Positions 1 to 6,721 of a stretch of DNA of 15,405 nt are shown here, in pieces. Made by a program: the position numbers and the translations under genes. The notes beneath the pieces were generated by a model, which saw nothing but the letters and a program-made list of their open reading frames with translations, was not told the DNA's origin and did no database searches. Each line of letters starts with the position of its first letter. The stretch's first letter is position 1. The DNA comes from AP-15 sp963747735 (GTDB taxonomy: Bacteria; Pseudomonadota; Alphaproteobacteria; ATCC43930; CGMCC-115725): contig CAVVGE010000028.1 in assembly GCA_963747735.1 (NCBI GenBank), positions 1 through 15,405 on the forward strand, written 5' to 3'.

Positions 1-362
1 TGGTTGTCGGTGACGCCGCGCTCGCTTGGCCGGACCATACCGTCGCGCGATCGGGTCAGCCGGCGCCTTCCGCGGTAATTCCAGCGCCGCAGCTGGAAAA
101 GCGCAAACAACAGCAGCGCGAGCACGATCGTCGGCACCGCCGCGGCCAGCACCAGCCACAGATCAACCCACCAATCGGCGAGCCACCATTGCGTCGCCTG
201 CCACCAAGCCAAGGGCGCGAACCGCGTCCCGGTGCCGCAGCTCCACAGCGCCGAGGCGGCAAGCAGCCACAGCGCGGCGGCAATGACGGCCGCCAGCAAG
301 ACCGCGAGGATGCGGGGGCCGAATTCCTTCGGAAGACGCACACCGGACGGGCGGCCGCTCAT
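1..362 (-). CDS. virD4: VirD4/TraG-type coupling protein, N-terminal part (cut by window edge)
   Basis: This is the type IV coupling protein that recruits the relaxosome or other substrates to the secretion channel at the inner membrane. Only the first 120 codons are in the window and the frame stays open to base 1, so the ATPase domain is outside. The visible part has the family's N-terminal layout: a short basic cytoplasmic start (MSGRPSGVRLPKEFG), a membrane segment at about residues 17-42, a Trp-rich periplasmic loop, a second membrane segment at about 66-90, then a basic stretch (RRWNYRGRRR). The last residues, GVTDN, lead toward the point where family members carry a conserved HGxARW-like motif. 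The ATG overlaps the upstream stop as ATGA. Its place directly after virB11 and one small gene is common in virB/virD4 loci. The identity rests on topology and context because no Walker motif is visible. Confidence 0.82.
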   Translation of the reverse strand, partial: MSGRPSGVRLPKEFGPRILAVLLAAVIAAALWLLAASALWSCGTGTRFAPLAWWQATQWWLADWWVDLWLVLAAAVPTIVLALLLFALFQLRRWNYRGRRRLTRSRDGMVRPSERGVTDN

Positions 363-559
363 TCGCCGCCCTCGAACCGGATGATCCGCACCCGGTGCTT
401 CAGCGTGCCGCTTGCCGCTTCGACGAGCTCGTGCGGTGTCATCCCATGCACGATCTCGGCGGCGATGGTGGTGGTTGCCGCGTGCACGACGATCCGCAGC
501 AAGGTCAGGTCGACCGCGAGCTCGAACATCCGCTCTCGAGCGGGGCGGTGCCGGCTCAT
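359..559 (-). CDS. small hypothetical protein between virB11 and virD4
   Basis: I do not recognise this 66-residue protein. It begins MSRHRPARERMFELAVDL and has no signal peptide, lipobox, cysteine or clear membrane segment. Residues 15-40 could form a hydrophobic helix (LTLLRIVVHAATTTIAAEIV), followed by a charged C-terminus ending RFEGGE. Its ATG overlaps the virB11 stop as ATGA and its stop overlaps the virD4 start as ATGA, which argues strongly that it is translated as part of the operon. The position suggests a role linked to the VirB11 or VirD4 ATPases, but that is inference from context only. Confidence 0.7.
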   Translation of the reverse strand: MSRHRPARERMFELAVDLTLLRIVVHAATTTIAAEIVHGMTPHELVEAASGTLKHRVRIIRFEGGE

Positions 560-1536
560 GGCGCCGCCTCGGCGCCGCGGTAATAGACCGACGGCACCGA
601 GAAGCCTCGGCTATCCCGCCGGCAGAAGGCGACGATGTCGACAAGGCTCTTGAGGATCGCCGCGAGCTTGTCGTCCGGCAGGTTGCGGCCGGCCGCACTC
701 GTCTTTGCCATCAACGCCAAGGGGGTGAACGGGTCGCCCTCCTCGGCGTGCCAGGTCGTCAGCCCGCCGGGATGGCCGGCGGCGAGGAGGCGCAGGTAGG
801 CGAACGCTTCCGCACCACGCAATTCCTGCATCGCCACCCGGTCGGGGCGCATCCGCAGCGCGGTTTCGACCGCGTTCTCGGCCGAGACATTGGCCGAGCC
901 GTAGAACAACGAGACGCGATTGCGCAGCGGCAATTTCCCGAACTCGTCGGTGTCCTCGATCGTCACCAGCCGCTCATGGGCCGGTATCTCCTGCATCAGC
1001 CGGCGGATCAGCGAGGTCTTGCCGCTGCCGGTGCTGCCGGTCGCGGCAATCGTCTTCTTCGCCCTGACCGCGAGCGCGAAGAAAGCCGGCCAGTCTTTCG
1101 CCCGGTAGAGGGCAAGCAGCTCCTGGTCGGCGTCGCCGGGCCGGTCGGGCCGCGCCGCCGCCTGCATCAGCTCCCCGAAATCGGCGTCGTGCAGGCGATG
1201 CACCCGGTGCGGCGGAACGCGGACCGTCAGCGAGATCGTGCCGGGTGCGGTCGCCGGCGGCCGGCACAAGGTGCAGCGCTGGCCGTCCGGCAAGCTCGTC
1301 AGGCAAATCGGGTGCGCCGGGTCAAACGGTTTTGCCAACAGCGAGCCAGCCAAGAGGCCGATCGCATCGAGCCGCGCAAAGTCGAATTCCGCCACCTCGC
1401 GCCACGACCACGCGCCGTCCCGCTCGATGCCGACCTCGCAAACCCGCTGCACGACAATCTCGGTCGTCGCCGGGTCGTCGAGCGCATCCCGGATCGGCGC
1501 CAACAGGTGGCGCAGGGTCGCTTCGCCGCCGCTCAC
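556..1536 (-). CDS. virB11: VirB11 traffic ATPase of the type IV secretion system
   Basis: This is the hexameric cytoplasmic ATPase that works with VirB4 and VirD4 to drive pilus assembly and substrate transfer. It is 326 residues, close to the usual family length. The Walker A motif GSTGSGKTS is at 167-175. The acidic box (TIEDTDEF) is at about 192-199, a Walker B region (RPDRVAMQELRG) at 230-241, and the His box (GHPGGLTTWHAEE) at about 254-266. The Walker B region reads MQELRG where family members usually have a Gly before the acidic residue. I chose the GTG at 1536 because it overlaps the virB10 stop as GTGA, like the neighbouring junctions. The open frame extends further upstream, but that part is only the antisense-like shadow of virB10. 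The stop overlaps the next small gene. Confidence 0.95.
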   Translation of the reverse strand: MSGGEATLRHLLAPIRDALDDPATTEIVVQRVCEVGIERDGAWSWREVAEFDFARLDAIGLLAGSLLAKPFDPAHPICLTSLPDGQRCTLCRPPATAPGTISLTVRVPPHRVHRLHDADFGELMQAAARPDRPGDADQELLALYRAKDWPAFFALAVRAKKTIAATGSTGSGKTSLIRRLMQEIPAHERLVTIEDTDEFGKLPLRNRVSLFYGSANVSAENAVETALRMRPDRVAMQELRGAEAFAYLRLLAAGHPGGLTTWHAEEGDPFTPLALMAKTSAAGRNLPDDKLAAILKSLVDIVAFCRRDSRGFSVPSVYYRGAEAAP

Positions 1537-2576
1537 CGCCGTAACTGGCGCAATTTGTAGCTGTCCGAGAAATCGATCGGGCTGGTCAGCCAGATCGCAA
1601 TCGTCTCGCCCTGGTGCTTCGAGAAGGTGGGCGCCACGTTGACCTGCGCTTCCAGTATCTGCTGGGCGAGGTTGTTGGCGCCGCCGGTCGAAATGTAGGT
1701 GTTGCCACCCTTCGACACCGCCGCCTGCACGATCCCGAGACCGCTCTCGGTGAGGTCCAGGACCACCGCCCCGGCAAACCGCTCGAAATAGTGGTGGTCG
1801 ACGGCACCGGCAAACCCGCTCTCCCCGAGATCGTCGGCCATCGGATCGCCGGTGAGCGGGACCCAGATGCCGTTTGGCGTGTGGGCATAGGTCGACAACG
1901 CCAAAAGGCGACTGCCGCCGGTCTTGCCCATCGTCTCGTAGCGGCCGACGATTTGCGTCCCGGCCTCCATCAGCAGCACCCCCTTGGGGCTGTAGACCGG
2001 GCCCGGCAGGTGGCACAGCAGCGGTCCCGGCAGGTCGCTTGCAATCGCGGTGTCGAGTACGCAGGGCAGCAATCCCGGCATCAGCTCGAAGGTGTCGTCG
2101 ATCGCCGGCGACGCCTTCAGCCCCGGCAGGTTCGACGCCTCAAACTTGAGCCCGGTCTGCGGCGGATCAGTCGATGTAGCGGAGCCGGGTTTCGGGTCGG
2201 CGCCCCGCGGCACCGCATAGGACAGCATCGCCGGGCGCCGCGGCGGCGCATTCGCCGCAGGCCCCGCGCGAAACGCCGGGATCGCCGGTGGAGCGGGAGC
2301 CGGAACCACAGTTGCCGTAGCCGCCGGGGCTGGCGGTGCGGCGGCCGGCGCTTCGGTCTTGACCGGCTGATATGGGACGACGACGCCGATATAGGATTGC
2401 GGCGGTTTTGGCGTGTCCTCCGCGCGTTGCGGTTTGCCGCGAGTGAAGAGAAACGCCAGCAGCACCGCGACGCCGGCCCCAGCCAGCAGCACCCCGCGCC
2501 GCTTCCACCACGGCAGCGGGGCGGCTTCTTCGTCCTCCTCCCCGTCCCATTCCTCGCCGCCGCGGAGATCGCTCAT
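1533..2576 (-). CDS. virB10: VirB10 inner-to-outer membrane scaffold of the type IV secretion system
   Basis: VirB10 spans the envelope, links the inner-membrane ATPases to the outer-membrane core and gates the channel. At 347 residues the protein has the standard architecture. A short acidic cytoplasmic start (MSDLRGGEEWDGEEDEEA) precedes WWKRR and one membrane segment at about 28-45. A Pro/Ala-rich periplasmic linker covers about 57-115. The C-terminal TrbI-like beta-barrel domain covers about 155-347, with LMPGLLPCVLDTAIASDLPG, the AGTQIVGRY stretch and the late QGETIAIW stretch. The ATG overlaps the virB9 stop as ATGA, and the stop overlaps the virB11 GTG. Nothing looks truncated. Confidence 0.95.
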   Translation of the reverse strand: MSDLRGGEEWDGEEDEEAAPLPWWKRRGVLLAGAGVAVLLAFLFTRGKPQRAEDTPKPPQSYIGVVVPYQPVKTEAPAAAPPAPAATATVVPAPAPPAIPAFRAGPAANAPPRRPAMLSYAVPRGADPKPGSATSTDPPQTGLKFEASNLPGLKASPAIDDTFELMPGLLPCVLDTAIASDLPGPLLCHLPGPVYSPKGVLLMEAGTQIVGRYETMGKTGGSRLLALSTYAHTPNGIWVPLTGDPMADDLGESGFAGAVDHHYFERFAGAVVLDLTESGLGIVQAAVSKGGNTYISTGGANNLAQQILEAQVNVAPTFSKHQGETIAIWLTSPIDFSDSYKLRQLRR

Positions 2577-3508
2577 CGCGACTTCGCCTGGCGGATATCG
2601 CGCTCGACGCTCGGCGCCGTCGTCCCGGTGCCGGTCGGCTTGCCGGCCGGATCGTAGGCGGTGTTGAGGATGTCGAGGACGTTCGAGCCGAGCCGCAGCC
2701 GGAAGTGTTGGGCGATCTCCTCGACCACGACAAAATCACCGGCCCCATGCTGGCGCGCCAGGCGCTCGCCGCCATCCGTGCCGACGACATAGACCGCCGG
2801 CTTCTCGGAGAGGCCCGGAAACCGCATCAAGGTCCACTGCCCATTGTCCATCGGGCAGCGCGGCGTCAGCGGGTTGGGCCGCCTCCCCTTGGCGACGTAA
2901 TGGCAGGCGCCGCCGGCGCCGTTGAACGCGTCGGTGCGCAGCCGCTCCTCGGCCGCCGCCTGCGCAATCGCATCCCGGCGCCGCCGCAGGGTTTTTGCCC
3001 GGACGGCCGGCGCGCTGCCCGCCGCCGGCGTTCCCGGCGCCACGCCGCCCCGGAAGATCAGGTTGAGGACGACGCCCGGCGCATCGGCGGCGCCGTTGCC
3101 GTCGGGTTTCGCGACCAGCCGGAACGGGTAGACTTTTTGCGCGCCCTGTGCGGTGACCGTGATCACCGTCATCGTGCTTTCCCCCGGCCTGACCGGCCAC
3201 AAGGTCAGATTGTTGCCGAGCGGGGTGTCCTTGACCGCCGCGGGTGCCGCCCCCTGCCAGCCGGCATCGGCCAGCGCGCCGTTGTTGTCGGGCTTGCCGC
3301 TCTGCACGACCCGGTAGACGCTCTCCCCCGCCGGAAAGGTGATCGTTGTCGGCTGCCCGACGACGCCCACGAGCTCGGTGCGCAGCAAGGGCGAATAGCG
3401 CACGACCCGGATTTGCGTGCCGCTCTGGAGATTGTCCTGCGCCGCGGCGGGTCGGCCGGCGGCCGCCAGCAGCGCGGCGGCGAAGAGGATCGCGGTGGCG
3501 CTGCGCAT
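2573..3508 (-). CDS. virB9: VirB9 outer-membrane core protein of the type IV secretion system
   Basis: VirB9 forms the outer-membrane core complex with VirB7 and VirB10. The product is 311 residues. A clear signal peptide (MRSATAILFAAALLAAAGRP followed by AAAQ) is followed by the N-terminal CagX/VirB9 beta domain (RVVRYSP, then TTITFPAGESVYRV). An Arg/Ala-rich helical linker (TLRRRRDAIAQAAAEERL) and the C-terminal domain follow, the latter with GTDGGERL and FRLRLGSNVLDILNTAYDP, close to the family consensus. The open frame runs upstream into virB8. I chose the ATG at 3508 because it gives the signal peptide at once and overlaps the virB8 stop as TGATG. Confidence 0.95.
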   Translation of the reverse strand: MRSATAILFAAALLAAAGRPAAAQDNLQSGTQIRVVRYSPLLRTELVGVVGQPTTITFPAGESVYRVVQSGKPDNNGALADAGWQGAAPAAVKDTPLGNNLTLWPVRPGESTMTVITVTAQGAQKVYPFRLVAKPDGNGAADAPGVVLNLIFRGGVAPGTPAAGSAPAVRAKTLRRRRDAIAQAAAEERLRTDAFNGAGGACHYVAKGRRPNPLTPRCPMDNGQWTLMRFPGLSEKPAVYVVGTDGGERLARQHGAGDFVVVEEIAQHFRLRLGSNVLDILNTAYDPAGKPTGTGTTAPSVERDIRQAKSR

Positions 3509-4248
3509 CACTGCCGCCTCGGGTCCGGGGTGTCGGAGCTTGCGCTGTAGCCCAGCACCTGAAACCCGCCGGGATTGTCGGCGCGGTCGGCGGGCCGCAT
3601 CGGCAGTTCCGGGTGCCACTGGAAATCGACCGTCGCACTCCAGGCCTGCGTCGCGTCCGGGTTGGCGCCGCGCCACACCGTGCGGTCGAACTGCACCAGG
3701 TAGCGCCGGGTCTCGCCGTCCTTGCCGATCGCCAGCGGGTGAAACCGGAAGTTCGCAAGGCTGACATGGCCGTCCTTGCCCAGCGCGTTCGGCGGGCTCA
3801 GCGGTGCCGTGCGGGCGGCGGCGTAGCGCGCCTGCTCGTCCGGGGTCGACATCAGCTTCGTTATGTGGTCGTCGCGCCGGTCCATCTCGGGGACCCAGCC
3901 TTCGCGCGCCTCGATGTAGCGCTTGAGGTACTCCTGCTCGACCGCCGCCCCGAACAGCCTGGGCGCGTCCTTAAGGCTGACCGGCTCGCCGATGATCCCG
4001 GTCGATTTGTCGACGAGAAAAAACTTCACTTCGGTCGTCTTCAGCGGCATCAGGCTCACCCAGCCGAAGATCGAGGCCGCAAAGCAGAAAGCCCCGACCC
4101 CGCCGACCGCCCAGCCGGCGACGATCGCCGAGCGCCCGAGGATCACCCGCTCCGCCGCCAGGTCCATCACCGCGCGGAACTTGGCGTTCTTCGCCGCCTC
4201 GGAGAGCGGCTTGGCGGTCCACGGCATGATCTTGCCGACCGCGGTCAC
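3508..4248 (-). CDS. virB8: VirB8 inner-membrane assembly factor of the type IV secretion system
   Basis: VirB8 is a bitopic inner-membrane protein that nucleates assembly of the channel. With the GTG start it has 246 residues, a usual length. It has a cytoplasmic amphipathic N-terminus (about 10-40, PLSEAAKNAKFRAVMDLAAE), one membrane segment at about 43-66, then the NTF2-like periplasmic domain. Visible in that domain are LKTTEVKFFLVDKSTGI, YIEAREGWVPEMDRRDD and RYLVQFDRTVWRG. The GTG at 4248 overlaps the virB7 stop as GTGA, matching the operon pattern. An in-frame ATG seven codons later (4227) would give 239 residues and cannot be excluded. The stop overlaps the virB9 start as TGATG. Confidence 0.92.
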   Translation of the reverse strand: MTAVGKIMPWTAKPLSEAAKNAKFRAVMDLAAERVILGRSAIVAGWAVGGVGAFCFAASIFGWVSLMPLKTTEVKFFLVDKSTGIIGEPVSLKDAPRLFGAAVEQEYLKRYIEAREGWVPEMDRRDDHITKLMSTPDEQARYAAARTAPLSPPNALGKDGHVSLANFRFHPLAIGKDGETRRYLVQFDRTVWRGANPDATQAWSATVDFQWHPELPMRPADRADNPGGFQVLGYSASSDTPDPRRQ

Positions 4249-4394
4249 CGCGGCAACGCCCCGAGCTCGAGATGGTCCGGCGCCAGCCCCCAGACCGGAT
4301 CGCCCGGGTGCACCATCGGCAAGGCGGTGTCGCTGGTGCTGGCGCAGGCCGCCAGCAGGCCGAGCGCCAACGCGAGCCATCCCCATCGGATCAT
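4245..4394 (-). CDS. virB7: VirB7 small outer-membrane lipoprotein
   Basis: This 49-residue gene encodes a lipoprotein precursor. MIRWGWLALALGLLAAC gives a short basic start, a hydrophobic stretch and a lipobox LAAC with the acylated Cys at residue 17. The mature peptide is about 33 residues and ends LELGALPR. VirB7 lipoproteins stabilise VirB9 in the outer-membrane core. The size, lipobox and position between virB6 and virB8 are diagnostic even though the sequence itself is poorly conserved. The ATG overlaps the virB6 stop as ATGA and the stop overlaps the virB8 GTG as GTGA. There is no Cys besides the lipidated one, so the disulphide to VirB9 known from the Agrobacterium system is not expected here. 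Confidence 0.85.
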   Translation of the reverse strand: MIRWGWLALALGLLAACASTSDTALPMVHPGDPVWGLAPDHLELGALPR

Positions 4395-5425
4395 CGGCCC
4401 TCTCCTCTTCCGCGGCTCAGCGAGCGCCCGACCGGCCGCGTCAGCCGCCACGGGACGCCGCCCTCGCCGGGTTCGCCGCCGGCCAGCCAGGTCGCACCCG
4501 ACACCGCCGCGCCGACACCGCGCGCAGCGGCCGACGTCGCCCCGCCAGCGATGATTTTCGCGGCGCCAAACGTCGCCGCCTGGAGCCCAGCTGCGCTGTG
4601 GTAGACGCCATGGCCGATAGCGCGAGAAATATCGGGGACTTGTTTTACAGCCGCTGCGGTGAGCCCCAGCAGCATTGCCGCCTTTGTCAGGCCCCAGAGG
4701 ATTACGATGCTGTTGTCGCCGTCGGCGACCGGGGCCGCCGCTGTGATAAATCCCCGGATCATTGTCAATTCGGCGTTTGCCATAAGCTGGATCAGGCCAA
4801 GCGCCAGAACTTGCGTGATGCAGCCGCCGACCAGGACGCTGAACCAGCCAGCGGTAAACCGGCGGGTGATCGGCGTGATGCCCAAAATCAGAAAGATCGG
4901 GCCGATAAGCACCGCCACCACGTTGATGACCGTCGCCGTTATGTAAATCGCGAAGCTGAACAGCAGACAGGTGATCGTAACCGCCAGGATCACGATCAGG
5001 CCGATGCCGAGCGGGATCGACATCAGGCTCCACGGCAACTGGTGGTAGTCCTCAAATGTCGCCTTGACCAACGTATTTAGAACAAGGTCGAGAGAGGACG
5101 CCGGATTCGTCGTGGCTCCGAGTGCCGTTCCCAGTGTGTTGGGAATCCCCGTAAGGAAAAGGTCGCTGATATATTGGGTGTAGTAGGTGCTGGTCGCGAG
5201 CATGACGACGATCGCTGTGATCGCGAAGTCGCGTTTGAGCCCCGAGAATGTCTTCTGTCCGAGTGCCACTTGCAGACCGCTCAAGGCAACCGCGATCACC
5301 GTCATCACCGCAGCGATCGGCGCCATCGTCGAAATCACGGTTCCGATCATTGCCTGGAGCTGCGCCAAGAGCGGCGTGATGAGATCGGTGTAGAGCGAGG
5401 CGAAGAACGTCGACGTGCTGATCAT
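4391..5425 (-). CDS. virB6: VirB6 polytopic inner-membrane channel protein
   Basis: VirB6 is the multi-span inner-membrane component that contacts substrate during transfer. The protein is 344 residues with about six membrane segments (roughly 33-53, 66-80, 138-163, 165-183, 195-215 and 238-260). It also has the TrbL/VirB6 signature region GITPITRRFTAGWFSVLVGG with its conserved Trp, and a Gly/Ala-rich, basic cytoplasmic tail. I chose the ATG at 5425 (MISTSTFFASLY) because it overlaps the stop of the preceding small gene as TAATG. An in-frame ATG at 5455 would add ten residues (MLAWLVDAPV) but would lie inside that gene. The stop overlaps the virB7 start. Confidence 0.9.
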   Translation of the reverse strand: MISTSTFFASLYTDLITPLLAQLQAMIGTVISTMAPIAAVMTVIAVALSGLQVALGQKTFSGLKRDFAITAIVVMLATSTYYTQYISDLFLTGIPNTLGTALGATTNPASSLDLVLNTLVKATFEDYHQLPWSLMSIPLGIGLIVILAVTITCLLFSFAIYITATVINVVAVLIGPIFLILGITPITRRFTAGWFSVLVGGCITQVLALGLIQLMANAELTMIRGFITAAAPVADGDNSIVILWGLTKAAMLLGLTAAAVKQVPDISRAIGHGVYHSAAGLQAATFGAAKIIAGGATSAAARGVGAAVSGATWLAGGEPGEGGVPWRLTRPVGRSLSRGRGEGR

Positions 5426-5556
5426 TACCGGCGCATCCACCAACCAGGCCAACAAAAGCCGCTCGCCGTCGCAGCAAGGGCGATCAACGCTATAAACCAG
5501 TGGCCGCGCTCAAACATGTAAAGCGCGAGCAGCATGCCGCCCAAGCCAACGATCAT
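5425..5556 (-). CDS. 43-residue membrane protein between eexN-like gene and virB6
   Basis: This short gene fills the gap between the EexN-like gene and virB6. It reads MIVGLGGMLLALYMFERGHW, continues FIALIALAATASGFCWPGWW and ends MRR. It has two hydrophobic stretches (about 1-14 and 20-38) separated by FERGHW, so it is probably a double-pass or re-entrant membrane peptide. Its ATG overlaps the EexN-like stop as ATGA and its TAA overlaps the virB6 ATG as TAATG. That exact fit at both ends is the main evidence that it is real. I do not recognise a family. A small partner of VirB6 or of the exclusion protein is a guess from position. Confidence 0.72.
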   Translation of the reverse strand: MIVGLGGMLLALYMFERGHWFIALIALAATASGFCWPGWWMRR

Positions 5557-5873
5557 TTCGATTTGCCGAGAAAGGCGTCGAAACTCAGATCCCATTGGGC
5601 ATGTTGAGCGTTATTACACTCGGCATCAGTGCGTGCCCGACCAGGGTCGTCCTTGCATGCAGCGAGCTTCGCCCGCAGCTCGGGAACGTGCGCCTTGAAC
5701 CATGTCACCGTGCGGGGCTCGATCGGACGCGGTGCCGTCTGGACCGGCGGGGCAATCCCGGTCGTCGCCGGCGGCCGGCTGGGAACAACCACATAAACGA
5801 TCGCGGCGAGGCCGGCTGCCGAGCAGATGCCGATCGCAGCGGCAATGATGAGTGAGCGAGGTATGAGGGTCAT
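5553..5873 (-). CDS. EexN-like entry-exclusion protein, membrane-anchored
   Basis: The 106-residue product has one N-terminal membrane segment (about 7-30), a Pro-rich spacer (31-53) and a small C-terminal periplasmic domain. That domain contains VTWFKAHVPELRAKLAACKD, then DPG and ECNNAQ. The W-x(n)-L-x-x-C-K-x-DPG-x(n)-C-x-NA pattern is typical of EexN-family entry-exclusion proteins encoded in IncW-like and related virB/trw loci. These proteins stop a cell from receiving a plasmid it already has. Most EexN proteins are lipoproteins. Here the only Cys near the N-terminus (residue 17, in AIGICSA) does not fit a lipobox. The start is supported by AGAGG about ten bases upstream, 20 bases after the virB5 stop. 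Function is inferred from the motif and the position between virB5 and virB6. Confidence 0.72.
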   Translation of the reverse strand: MTLIPRSLIIAAAIGICSAAGLAAIVYVVVPSRPPATTGIAPPVQTAPRPIEPRTVTWFKAHVPELRAKLAACKDDPGRARTDAECNNAQHAQWDLSFDAFLGKSK

Positions 5874-5893
5874 GGTACCGCCTCTGGCGCGGG

Positions 5894-6721
5894 TTATCGG
5901 GCCGCGTCGCCGGCGAAAGCACCGAGGTCTTTCGCCAGCTCTTCATTCGCCTGCTGCTCGCGGGAATCGCGTTGCGCGGCATAAGCTGAATTGACGGCAG
6001 CGAGCTGGGCGGCCTCGTTGGTGGTCCACACCTGTTCGAGCTGGATCTGCGCCTGCGCATCCTCGACGTCCTTGGGCGAGCTCGCGGCCGTCAGGTGGTC
6101 GCGCAGCGCCTGGAGGGCGGCGGCATGGGATTGCAGATCGCCATAGGCCGCCTGGGCGGCACCCTGCTCGCCGGCGATCGAATTGGCGTTGGCAACCAGC
6201 TCTTGGCTCGCCCAGCTCGCATCGGTCGGGGTGTAGACGTGGTTCGCGGCGTAGGCGCCGGCGGTGAGGCCCGACAGGCTCGACAGCACGCCCGAGATTT
6301 CCGGCAGGCCGCCTATGCCGTAGGACCGGCCGCCCACCAGGTTCATGACCGCATAGGCGTTGAGCGGCAGGCTGTTGCCGAGCCCCGCCATGTTCAAGAG
6401 CCCCATAACGCCGCCGAGGCTCGGGGTGTGCACCCAGCCCTGGAGCATCGCCACTTCGCTCGCATATTGCTGAAGCTGTGTCGCGTATTGCTGGACCTGC
6501 TCGAGCCATTGCAGGTTCTGCGTCGCCCAGGCCTTGACCTCGCCGGCATATTGCTGGAGCTGGAGGCCGTAAGCCTTGACGTCGTTGCCGAGCTGCTGCG
6601 CCCACTCGCCGAGCGCCGTGGTGTCGATCACCGGCAGCGCGGCCCGCGCCGGCGCCGAACAGAAGGCGGCGAATGCGATACCGGCGGCAGCCGCGAACAG
6701 CGCTTGCCTACCGCGCGTCAT
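5894..6721 (-). CDS. virB5: VirB5/TrbJ-family minor pilus protein
   Basis: VirB5 proteins sit at the pilus tip and take part in adhesion to the recipient and in pilus growth. The product is 275 residues. Residues 1-27 form a Sec signal peptide (basic start, FAAAAGIAFAAF, cleavage after APARA). The mature part is rich in Gln and Ala with long predicted helices and heptad-like repeats (LQLQQYAGEVKAW, then QVQQYATQLQQYASEV), as in the VirB5/TrbJ family. A Gly/Leu-rich middle (about 95-150) and a second long helical part (about 170-265) follow. The ATG overlaps the virB4 stop as ATGA. The stop is 20 bases before the EexN-like gene, one of the few junctions in the operon without an overlap. Confidence 0.88.
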   Translation of the reverse strand: MTRGRQALFAAAAGIAFAAFCSAPARAALPVIDTTALGEWAQQLGNDVKAYGLQLQQYAGEVKAWATQNLQWLEQVQQYATQLQQYASEVAMLQGWVHTPSLGGVMGLLNMAGLGNSLPLNAYAVMNLVGGRSYGIGGLPEISGVLSSLSGLTAGAYAANHVYTPTDASWASQELVANANSIAGEQGAAQAAYGDLQSHAAALQALRDHLTAASSPKDVEDAQAQIQLEQVWTTNEAAQLAAVNSAYAAQRDSREQQANEELAKDLGAFAGDAAR

